Positions 1 through 4,224 of a stretch of DNA of 5,429 bases are shown piece by piece. The stretch lies in the NCBI GenBank assembly GCA_016935035.1, contig JAFGRR010000678.1, positions 1 through 5,429 of the forward strand, read 5' to 3'. The notes below the pieces were generated by a model, which did no database searches, was not told the DNA's origin, and worked only from the letters and a program-made list of their open reading frames with translations. The position numbers and the translations under genes are program-made. This DNA comes from Phycisphaerae bacterium (lineage in GTDB: Bacteria > Planctomycetota > Phycisphaerae > UBA1845 > Fen-1342). The first letter of the stretch is position 1. Each line of letters starts with the position of its first letter.

Positions 1-96
1 GAACGTGTGCTGATGCTGTACGGCGCGGGTTTGAGCGTTCGCCACGAGAACGGGCGCCACGCCGTCGTGCCCACGGGGGTGGCTGGCCATGTTTGA
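1..96 (+). CDS. Metal ABC transporter ATP-binding protein, C-terminal end (partial)
   Basis: Frame 1 is open from the window edge to a TGA at 94-96 and gives 31 residues. They include LYGAGLSVRHENGRHAVVP, which resembles the C-terminal tails of ZnuC/MntB-type ATPases, where a YG...(h)GRH..VVP pattern follows the last helix of the nucleotide-binding domain. No Walker or signature motif is visible, since those lie upstream of the window. The end of this frame overlaps the ATG of the ABC-3 permease by 8 bp, the usual arrangement for translationally coupled ATPase and permease genes of one importer. The identification rests on this short tail plus the neighbour, so it is an inference. The ATPase would energise uptake from the cytoplasmic face of the inner membrane. 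Confidence 0.6.
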   Translation, partial: ERVLMLYGAGLSVRHENGRHAVVPTGVAGHV

Positions 97-919
97 CATC
101 TTCTGGTTGCCAGTGATTCTGGGCGGTGTGCTGGCCGGGGCGTCATCATCCCTGCTCGGCGTGTACATTGTCGGCATGCGCGTGCCGTTTCTGGCGGTGT
201 GCGTTTCGCACGCAGCTCTCGCGGGCGCTGTATTCGGCTCGCTGTTCGGGCTGGACGGACAGTGGATCATGCTGCCCGCACTGCTCGCTGCCAGCGCGAC
301 GGCGATCTCACTCGGCCTGCTCGAAGAACGCATTCTGCACGTGGACGCCAATGTGTTGATCGGCGTGCTTTTCTCGCTGTCGATGGGCCTGGCGTTTCTC
401 GGGATCGGGCTGTTTCCGGTCTTCGGCCGCTCTGACAGCGACGTCCGCAACCTGCTGTGGGGCAGTCTGCTGTACTGCCAGTGGCGCGACGTGTACGTCA
501 TGATCGGCGTTGGTGTGCTGCTGACGGCGTTCGTGACGCTCTTTCGCAAGGAGATGCGCGCCATCATGTTCTCGCGCCTGCACGCTACCGCCGCCGGCGT
601 GCCGGTCACGCTGGTCTGGACGCTGTTTCTGATTCTGGCCAGCAGTGTGATGACGGTTAATTTCCAGACCGTCGGCGGCCTGATGATTTACAGCCTGATT
701 ACCAACCCCGCGTTGGCGGCTTTTCAACTGGTTCGCGGCCACGATCGTGCGCTGGCGGTCGCGACGATCCTCGGCGGTCTGACCGGCCTCGGTGGATTTC
801 TCGTGGCGCGCCAGTGGGATCTGCCGACCGGTGCTACGATCGTGATTCTCTCATCGCTGCTCGTAGCCGTCGCGTTCTTCATCGGCCGCCTGCGCAACCG
901 CGGTGCGGCCGTGCACTAA
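89..919 (+). CDS. ABC-3 family divalent metal ABC transporter permease (ZnuB/MntB type)
   Basis: Membrane-spanning subunit of a metal importer in the zinc/manganese/iron (ABC-3) family, 276 residues, normal for the family. Nearly the whole protein is hydrophobic, with about eight membrane segments (for example 8-28, 60-77, 88-110, 136-152, 172-190, 222-240, 249-266). Family hallmarks are visible: an SHAALAGA motif at 40-47, equivalent to the family's (L)SHAxLPG; VGGLMIYSLITNPALAA at 195-211, the conserved stretch that contacts the ATPase; and DLPTGATIVILSS at 244-256 near the C-terminus. The ATG at 89 lies a few bases after a G-rich run and overlaps the preceding ATPase-like frame by 8 bp, which supports coupling. 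Substrate cannot be read from the permease. The convergent nikR raises nickel as a candidate besides zinc and manganese. The final stop overlaps the stop of nikR. Confidence 0.94.
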   Translation: MFDIFWLPVILGGVLAGASSSLLGVYIVGMRVPFLAVCVSHAALAGAVFGSLFGLDGQWIMLPALLAASATAISLGLLEERILHVDANVLIGVLFSLSMGLAFLGIGLFPVFGRSDSDVRNLLWGSLLYCQWRDVYVMIGVGVLLTAFVTLFRKEMRAIMFSRLHATAAGVPVTLVWTLFLILASSVMTVNFQTVGGLMIYSLITNPALAAFQLVRGHDRALAVATILGGLTGLGGFLVARQWDLPTGATIVILSSLLVAVAFFIGRLRNRGAAVH

Positions 920-1335
920 CGCAGCGCTTCGCCCGTTGAACCCATGGCCAGTGCCGCGTGCAGGACGCCGCGCTGTTGGCGAAGTTCATCGACGAGTTGC
1001 CGAATGTGGGCCGCCGCCCCGCGCACCATGATCATCTCGGCGCACAGGTCGTGCGAGAGGTGCACGTGCGTGGTGGCGAGCACTTCGTCGTGGAAGCGGT
1101 GCTGAATGTCCATCAGACGCTCTGTGAGTTGCCGCGTGTGGTGGTCATAGAGCATCGTGACGGTGCCGATGACCTCGCGCTGCTCGTCGGCCCATTGCTG
1201 TTCGACGAGCCGTTCGCGGATCATGTCGCGCACGAACTCGGACCGATTCGTGTAGCGGCTGCCTGTGACGAGACGTTCGAGCCGATCCGCAAGCTGTTTT
1301 TCGAGCGATATGCTCAGACGCATTAGATCTGACAT
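916..1335 (-). CDS. nikR: Nickel-responsive transcriptional regulator NikR
   Basis: A 139-residue ribbon-helix-helix repressor that binds DNA as a tetramer when nickel is loaded. The N-terminal RHH domain covers about residues 4-46: the strand MRLSIS with the DNA-contacting Arg6, then NRSEFVRDMIRERL. The C-terminal ACT-like nickel-binding domain covers about 55-135. By alignment to E. coli NikR (H76, H87, H89, C95), the square-planar ligands are all present as His79, His90, His92 and Cys98, in the pattern QH...HVHLSHDLC. The family's QRGV.H motif is at 121-126. The start at 1335 gives MSDLMRLSIS, a common NikR N-terminus; an ATG four codons later is possible. Neither start has a clear Shine-Dalgarno, and a -10-like box lies about 8 bp upstream, so the message may be leaderless. 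It converges on the metal permease gene with a 4-bp overlap. Known targets of the family are nickel uptake genes; regulation of this transporter is inferred. Confidence 0.95.
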   Translation of the reverse strand: MSDLMRLSISLEKQLADRLERLVTGSRYTNRSEFVRDMIRERLVEQQWADEQREVIGTVTMLYDHHTRQLTERLMDIQHRFHDEVLATTHVHLSHDLCAEMIMVRGAAAHIRQLVDELRQQRGVLHAALAMGSTGEALR

Positions 1336-1340
1336 GCCGC

Positions 1341-1369
1341 GTAATATACAGCAAGCCGCCGCGGATCAA
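1341..1369 (-). promoter_or_regulatory. Candidate nikR promoter
   Basis: On the minus strand a TATATT box (complement of 1343-1348, 5 of 6 to the sigma70 -10) follows TTGATC (complement of 1364-1369, 4 of 6 to the -35) with a short 15-bp spacer. Using the overlapping TATTAC (1341-1346) gives a 17-bp spacer but a poorer -10. Either way, transcription would begin at about 1333-1337, on or beside the nikR ATG. No match to the published NikR operator half-site GTATGA was found here. Confidence 0.38.
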
Positions 1370-1568
1370 AGCGTGTCGAGGTGGGTTGAAGCGCCGCCGC
1401 GCATAAGTGACGTGGTTTCGATCGCACGGAGGCGGGCGGGTCCCAGTTGGCGCGACGCGGCGCACAAAACACAAGCACCGCTCAAGAGCAGCGGCACGAT
1501 CTGGAAAGTGGTGGCCGCCTGAACGAAATGAAACGGTCAATGGCGTGGCACAGTCTTTTCCTTGGCCA

Positions 1569-1600
1569 CGCGGGGCACGCCTCGGATGCTGCGTGCCGCG
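1569..1600. repeat. GC-rich inverted repeat (hairpin)
   Basis: Arms GGCACGC (1574-1580) and GCGTGCC (1591-1597) are perfectly complementary around a 10-nt loop. The stem extends by three more pairs (CGC from 1569, GCG to 1600) if a 2-nt bulge is allowed. There is no T-tract on either side. It lies downstream of the minus-strand small gene and upstream of nikR in the same direction, so it could slow or protect read-through transcript. Confidence 0.5.
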
Positions 1601-1638
1601 GGTGAATGGGGCGGCTCGGTTTGTCGGACAGCCGAACG

Positions 1639-1851
1639 TTACGTGAGCGCGTTCACGCTCCCGGCGTTCTGCTCGCTAGCCCAGTCGAACTCGATGGCAC
1701 GCTCGAGTGCCGCTCGTTCCCGCCGAAGTGCGTCCATGCGCGCTCGGTAGTCCGTCGCGGTCATCATCTCGCGTTTTGCCATCAAGTCGCTGATTTCGGC
1801 GTCGACCTGGGCGGATCGATTCGCCATACTGATCCGGTCGGCATTCGCCAT
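1639..1851 (-). CDS. Small helical (coiled-coil-like) hypothetical protein
   Basis: I do not recognise a named family. The frame gives 70 residues from the ATG at 1851. Residues 12-30 and 32-58 read as two amphipathic helices separated by a TAT turn (VDAEISDLMAKREMM, then DYRARMDALRRERAALERAI), a helix-turn-helix hairpin like that of many short coiled-coil or SHOCT-like proteins. Third codon positions are mostly G or C, as in the sure genes nearby, and the charged/hydrophobic periodicity is not what a shadow frame gives. The frame stays open upstream to an ATG at 1938, but those 29 extra residues are Cys/Arg/Pro-rich and not protein-like. The 1851 start has GGGGTG four bases before it; an ATG at 1827 is also possible. 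There is no signal peptide or membrane segment, so it is probably cytoplasmic. A TATAAT-type promoter lies upstream (1974-2003). Confidence 0.55.
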   Translation of the reverse strand: MANADRISMANRSAQVDAEISDLMAKREMMTATDYRARMDALRRERAALERAIEFDWASEQNAGSVNALT

Positions 1852-1942
1852 CCCGCACCCCATATCAGAGTCCACGCACCAGCGATTCCGTGGACACGCG
1901 GAAAGCACTTTCGCTGGTATCGCGCAACGCAAAGACATGCGG

Positions 1943-1965
1943 GTCTCGACGTGTCACGTCTCGAC
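1943..1965. promoter_or_regulatory. Operator-like palindrome with flanking direct repeats
   Basis: GACGTG-T-CACGTC (1948-1960) is a perfect palindrome of two 6-bp arms around one base. It is interlocked with two exact copies of GTCTCGAC (1943-1950 and 1958-1965), 15 bp apart start to start. The element lies immediately downstream of the predicted start site near 1967, where a bound repressor would block transcription of the small minus-strand gene. The binding protein is unknown. Confidence 0.4.
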
Positions 1966-1973
1966 TTAATCAA

Positions 1974-2003
1974 ATTATACCGTTCATGCTGCCAAAGTGA
2001 AAA
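1974..2003 (-). promoter_or_regulatory. Sigma70-like promoter for the small helical-protein gene
   Basis: On the minus strand a perfect TATAAT (complement of 1974-1979) is preceded, 18 bp away, by TTTTCA (complement of 1998-2003, 4 of 6 to TTGACA). It sits in the most AT-rich patch of an otherwise GC-rich interval. The predicted transcript start is near 1967, giving a leader of about 115 nt to the ATG at 1851, or about 30 nt if translation starts at 1938. Confidence 0.5.
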
Positions 2004-2147
2004 GTCCGCCCCGCGCAATTCCTGCCAGCCAGACGCGCGGCACGGTTTCACAATGTCCGCCCGGCCTGGCCGAAACCTCTGCCGCGGAGCTTATCAGGCC
2101 AGGATTCCTGACGATTGCTGAACTCGTGGCCGCCAAGTGCTGATGAA

Positions 2148-2178
2148 AGAGATAGTGCATTGATATTCGGCTATCTCT
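2148..2178. promoter_or_regulatory. Perfect 8-bp inverted repeat upstream of the exported-protein gene
   Basis: AGAGATAG (2148-2155) and CTATCTCT (2171-2178) are exact reverse complements with a 15-bp gap, ending 10 bp before the ATG at 2189 and about 4 bp before the GGGTGG that may serve in ribosome binding. It could be a two-turn operator (centre-to-centre 23 bp) or a leader hairpin that affects ribosome access. No confident -35/-10 pair was found next to it. Confidence 0.45.
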
Positions 2179-2188
2179 GATCGGGTGG

Positions 2189-3217
2189 ATGACTATGCGC
2201 CCCGTGCTGTTCGTGACCTGCTTCAGTGTCGGCGTCTTCCTGATGCTCTTCAGTTCCGCCTATGAACCGCGCCCGGCGCAGGCCTTCTCCGTTGGCCAGG
2301 ACACGGCGGAAGAATTCGTTGACACCGACGACCGTGGCCTTCGGACTCGGCCAAAACTGCCGTCCGAGCTGCTGCACGAAACCGCCATTGGTGAGGCAGA
2401 AACGGCAGTGTTGACCGACAGCAACCTCGCCGATGAGCCCGTGCGCGAGCCGCGCCCGCGTCACCAGCGGCCGGCGGCCGCCACGGACGACGATCCGAAC
2501 GACTCCTGGACCGCGATCAAGGAGCCGGCGGGCGATGATGGTGGGTCCAGGGGGGCCTCCGATCCCAACCTAGTCGGTGATTGGGCCGAGGTGGTGGCCG
2601 ACGCCGGGGCGGACGGACTTGTCTGGGCCGGCGTGCCGCGGATCGATCTGGACGGAGAACTGAGCGTGGGGGAGGAACTGCGGTATGAGTGGCGGCAGCT
2701 CAGTGGGCCGCCGCTGATGATCGAGAAGACGGACGCTGCGGTCACCTTCGCCGCTGGGCTCCCATTTGGCGGTGAAAACGGGTGGGCGACCGAGGTCTAT
2801 GTATTCGAGCTGACGGTCCGTGATGCCGCCGGCCACGAGTCTAGTGACACCGTAACCGTGTACGCCCAGCCGGCTCCGGACCTGGTACTGGTGCCAGGTG
2901 GGGCCGGTAAATCTTTTACAGACAAATACTTCGGGAATATGCAGGGTGTGCCGCTGGCCAATTTCGAGGCCCGTGTCAGCGGTCCACAGGGGCGGCTTGC
3001 GACCTTCGTTATCGACGCCGACTCACCCCTGAACTTCGACGCGCTCGAATCCGCCGATTTCGAAATGTGGTATTCCGACGAAAACGGCCGCCACCTCTAC
3101 CAGTTTGACGTGTATCAAGCTGGAGACGAGACGCAGACGTGGCTCGTGTTCTTTGTGGAAACCGAAGAGCAGATTCCGGCGGTCGTTCGGCTGGGCGTCG
3201 ATTGGTACGGCGACTAA
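2189..3217 (+). CDS. Exported protein with PKD/K319-like domain
   Basis: A 342-residue hypothetical protein. The N-terminus (Arg4, then a hydrophobic core at about 6-21, then SSA at 22-24 and AQA at 30-32) is a signal peptide or membrane anchor; there is no lipobox. Residues about 33-133 are an acidic, Pro/Arg/Gly-rich, probably disordered linker. Residues 134-227 look like a PKD or K319-type immunoglobulin-like domain: DAGADGLVWAG, then IDLDG at 152-156, YEWRQLSGP at 166-174 and YVFELTVRDAAGHES..TVTV at 204-224, matching the family pattern of LDGS...YxWxQxxGP...YxFxLxVxDxxGxxSxDxVxV. The C-terminal part, 230-342, is beta-rich and aromatic, and I do not recognise it. PKD-type domains usually mediate extracellular adhesion or carbohydrate/protein contacts; no enzymatic motif is seen. 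The ATG at 2195 (third residue) has a better-spaced GGTGG than that at 2189. The gene is followed 37 bp later by a small membrane-protein gene. Confidence 0.85.
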   Translation: MTMRPVLFVTCFSVGVFLMLFSSAYEPRPAQAFSVGQDTAEEFVDTDDRGLRTRPKLPSELLHETAIGEAETAVLTDSNLADEPVREPRPRHQRPAAATDDDPNDSWTAIKEPAGDDGGSRGASDPNLVGDWAEVVADAGADGLVWAGVPRIDLDGELSVGEELRYEWRQLSGPPLMIEKTDAAVTFAAGLPFGGENGWATEVYVFELTVRDAAGHESSDTVTVYAQPAPDLVLVPGGAGKSFTDKYFGNMQGVPLANFEARVSGPQGRLATFVIDADSPLNFDALESADFEMWYSDENGRHLYQFDVYQAGDETQTWLVFFVETEEQIPAVVRLGVDWYGD

Positions 3218-3254
3218 GCCGCGACTGGCGAATCTGGCTGGGATTGAGCGAGCA

Positions 3255-3383
3255 ATGATCAACGCAGTGATATGGTTGGCGGGATTCACACTGGTCGTCG
3301 GCAGCTTTGGCTTCTTGCTGAGCAAGCCGCGCCAGAATCGACGGCCCAGAATCAGCATTGAACAGGAATGCGTGCATGAGTAA
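3255..3383 (+). CDS. Small single-pass membrane protein (hypothetical)
   Basis: A 42-residue frame begins at an ATG 37 bp after the stop of the exported-protein gene. Residues 3-22 (NAVIWLAGFTLVVGSFGFLL) form one uninterrupted hydrophobic segment of transmembrane length. A basic stretch (SKPRQNRRPR, 23-32) and a short acidic end follow, so the positive-inside rule puts the C-terminus in the cytoplasm. A weak GAG lies six bases before the ATG. The frame is open further upstream, but that part overlaps the exported-protein gene and is arginine-rich. A hairpin starts within two bases of the stop codon, which fits a transcript end here. I do not recognise a family. The hydrophobic pattern and position support a real gene, but at this length chance cannot be excluded. 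Confidence 0.48.
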   Translation: MINAVIWLAGFTLVVGSFGFLLSKPRQNRRPRISIEQECVHE

Positions 3384-3384
3384 G

Positions 3385-3406
3385 GGGTTCACCGGCGCGT
3401 GAACCT
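3385..3406 (+). terminator. Hairpin directly after the small membrane-protein gene
   Basis: GGTTCAC (3386-3392) pairs perfectly with GTGAACC (3399-3405) around a 6-nt loop, with one G-U pair below (3385 and 3406). It begins just after the TAA at 3381-3383. There is no T-run behind it, so it is either a non-canonical terminator or an RNA-protecting 3' stem. Confidence 0.4.
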
Positions 3407-3420
3407 ATCCTCCGACCCAT

Positions 3421-3452
3421 GCTGCCGATAACGCCGCACCGCTGTCGGCAGC
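3421..3452. repeat. Inverted repeat (second hairpin of the array)
   Basis: GCTGCCGA (3421-3428) and TCGGCAGC (3445-3452) are exact reverse complements. One wobble (3429/3444) and one A-T pair (3430/3443) extend the stem inward, leaving a 12-nt loop. It contributes to a run of three stems between convergent transcription units. Confidence 0.5.
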
Positions 3453-3462
3453 GGATCCAACG

Positions 3463-3493
3463 CGGGCACCGGCTGGTCTCCTTCCGGTGCCCG
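3463..3493. terminator. Strong GC-rich hairpin, probable transcription terminator
   Basis: CGGGCACCGG (3463-3472) and CCGGTGCCCG (3484-3493) form a perfect 10-bp stem around an 11-nt loop. On the plus strand it is followed by TCGTCT, a weak U-rich tail; on the minus strand no tail is evident. It lies between the end of the plus-strand pair (3383) and the end of the minus-strand acetyltransferase gene (3618), where a terminator is expected. Confidence 0.45.
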
Positions 3494-3617
3494 TCGTCTG
3501 CGCGAGCGACGGAGGGATGCAAGAAAGAGCGGTGGCTCGTTGCGATGCCTTCCATCAGGCCACTAGCCATCGGCGGTTGATTCGCGCGAGTGGCGCCTTT
3601 GTCTTCGCGTGCCTCCC

Positions 3618-4133
3618 TCAAACCACCGTTACCAACTCGATCTCGTCGCGGATCGGAATGCGGTGCGCTCCGACCAGGGGGATGGATGGTTTCAGAAGCC
3701 GATGCTGCTCCTGGGCGTTCGGTCGCACCGTGCTGATGCTGAAACCGCGCCGCTGGTAGAAGCGCAACGCCTCCAGATTGTCGTTCGTCGTCACGACCAA
3801 CAGCCGCGGCAGGCCACTTTCACGCGTCAACTCGGCTATTCGGGTCACTAGCGCCGAGCCCACGCCGGAATACTGTAGAAGTGCGTACAACGTGACAATC
3901 TCGCAGCAATCCGGGTGGAAGACATATGTCAACAGGCCGCAGCGACGTCCGGCCTGCTCGGCGATCAGCGCGTGCAGCGTCAACACGTCATACGCGACGC
4001 CGCGGGCCACCACACGCGTGTCGGCCCAACGTTCCCTGATAACCTCCGCGATCCAATGCTGATCGCTAGTCACCCCCGTGCGGATGCGGATCAGGAATGT
4101 GTCGTCTCGCAGTGATGTGTGCGTGTCGGTCAT
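3618..4133 (-). CDS. GNAT family N-acetyltransferase
   Basis: A 171-residue acetyl-CoA-dependent acetyltransferase. Motif A, which holds the pyrophosphate of acetyl-CoA, is the QYSGVGSAL stretch at about 87-95, a Q-x-x-G-x-G/A signature preceded by the beta strand EIVTLYAL. Motif B is TTNDNLEALRFYQRRGF at 115-131, with the family's NxxAxxFYxxxGF pattern. A C-terminal tail after the core ends in IPIRDEIEL (159-167). The substrate cannot be deduced. The ATG at 4133 gives the usual GNAT length and an N-terminus leading straight into the first strand. The frame extends to a TTG at 4214, but the added 27 residues look non-coding. The gene lies 91 bp downstream of the phosphatase gene on the same strand, so co-transcription is possible. 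No strong Shine-Dalgarno is seen. Confidence 0.92.
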   Translation of the reverse strand: MTDTHTSLRDDTFLIRIRTGVTSDQHWIAEVIRERWADTRVVARGVAYDVLTLHALIAEQAGRRCGLLTYVFHPDCCEIVTLYALLQYSGVGSALVTRIAELTRESGLPRLLVVTTNDNLEALRFYQRRGFSISTVRPNAQEQHRLLKPSIPLVGAHRIPIRDEIELVTVV

Positions 4134-4224
4134 GGCGCGAGGTCCATGCCTGCCAGACAACTGAGCCACACTACTCAAGAGCAGTGGTACGTGAGAACGT
4201 TGATATGTCGGCAATCTTACCGCG

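Larger units (their letters stand above)
1336..1638. other. Gene-poor interval between nikR and the small helical-protein gene
   Basis: These 303 bases hold no convincing coding frame. The open frames on both strands give arginine-, proline- and cysteine-rich translations without secondary-structure logic. The right end of the interval carries the nikR promoter candidate. Inside are a 5-bp stem at 1478-1494 (CCGCT, a 7-nt loop, AGCGG), a 6-bp CGTGGC/GCCACG pair at 1544-1549 and 1565-1570, a stronger hairpin at 1569-1600, and a loose CGGCT/AGCCG pair at 1612-1616 and 1630-1634 just after the stop of the neighbouring minus-strand gene. None has a T-run, so no intrinsic terminator is called. Confidence 0.6.
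1852..2188. other. Divergent intergenic interval with regulatory-looking elements
   Basis: These 337 bases separate the minus-strand small gene from the plus-strand exported-protein gene. They hold a minus-strand promoter (1974-2003), a palindrome with flanking direct repeats (1943-1965), a CCTGGCC/GGCCAGG inverted pair (2065-2071 and 2097-2103, 25-nt gap), and an 8-bp inverted repeat just before the plus-strand gene (2148-2178). The stretch 1966-2003 is clearly more AT-rich than the surroundings. I see no convincing gene: the long plus-strand open frame through here is arginine- and histidine-rich and is a shadow. Confidence 0.6.

Noticed and set aside
308..742. 144-residue open frame on the minus strand across the permease gene
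   Set aside because: Gln/His/Arg-rich antisense translation typical of a shadow under a GC-rich membrane-protein gene.
958..1326. 122-residue open frame on the plus strand across nikR
   Set aside because: Mirror frame of nikR. The minus-strand translation matches NikR through its whole length, including all metal ligands.
1322..1345. ATTA-N16-TAAT pair near the nikR start as a NikR operator
   Set aside because: Arms of only 4 bp, and not the known GTATGA...TCATAC or GTGTTAC...GTAACAC type; too short to call an operator.
1852..1938. Longer form of the small helical protein starting at the ATG at 1938
   Set aside because: The added 29 residues are rich in Cys, Arg and Pro and show none of the helical periodicity of the rest. 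The position would suit the short leader from the predicted promoter, so it is not fully excluded.
1606..2121. 171-residue plus-strand open frame spanning the small gene and the intergenic interval
   Set aside because: Arg/His/Pro/Ser-rich and with no structural pattern; it covers the better-supported minus-strand helical protein and promoter elements.
2143..2163. Six-codon upstream frame (MKEIVH) as a leader peptide before the exported-protein gene
   Set aside because: It overlaps the left arm of the inverted repeat but has no runs of a regulatory amino acid and no clear Shine-Dalgarno; short frames like this occur by chance.
3009..3392. Two overlapping minus-strand open frames (111 and 127 residues) across the end of the exported-protein gene and the small membrane-protein gene
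   Set aside because: Both are Arg/Pro/Ser-rich translations with no recognisable domain or secondary-structure pattern; the plus strand here has a signal-peptide protein with a PKD-like domain and a hydrophobic small protein.
4134..4214. N-terminal extension of the GNAT gene to a TTG start at 4214
   Set aside because: The extra 27 residues precede a good ATG at 4133 that already gives a full-length GNAT protein; TTG is a rarer start and has no Shine-Dalgarno.
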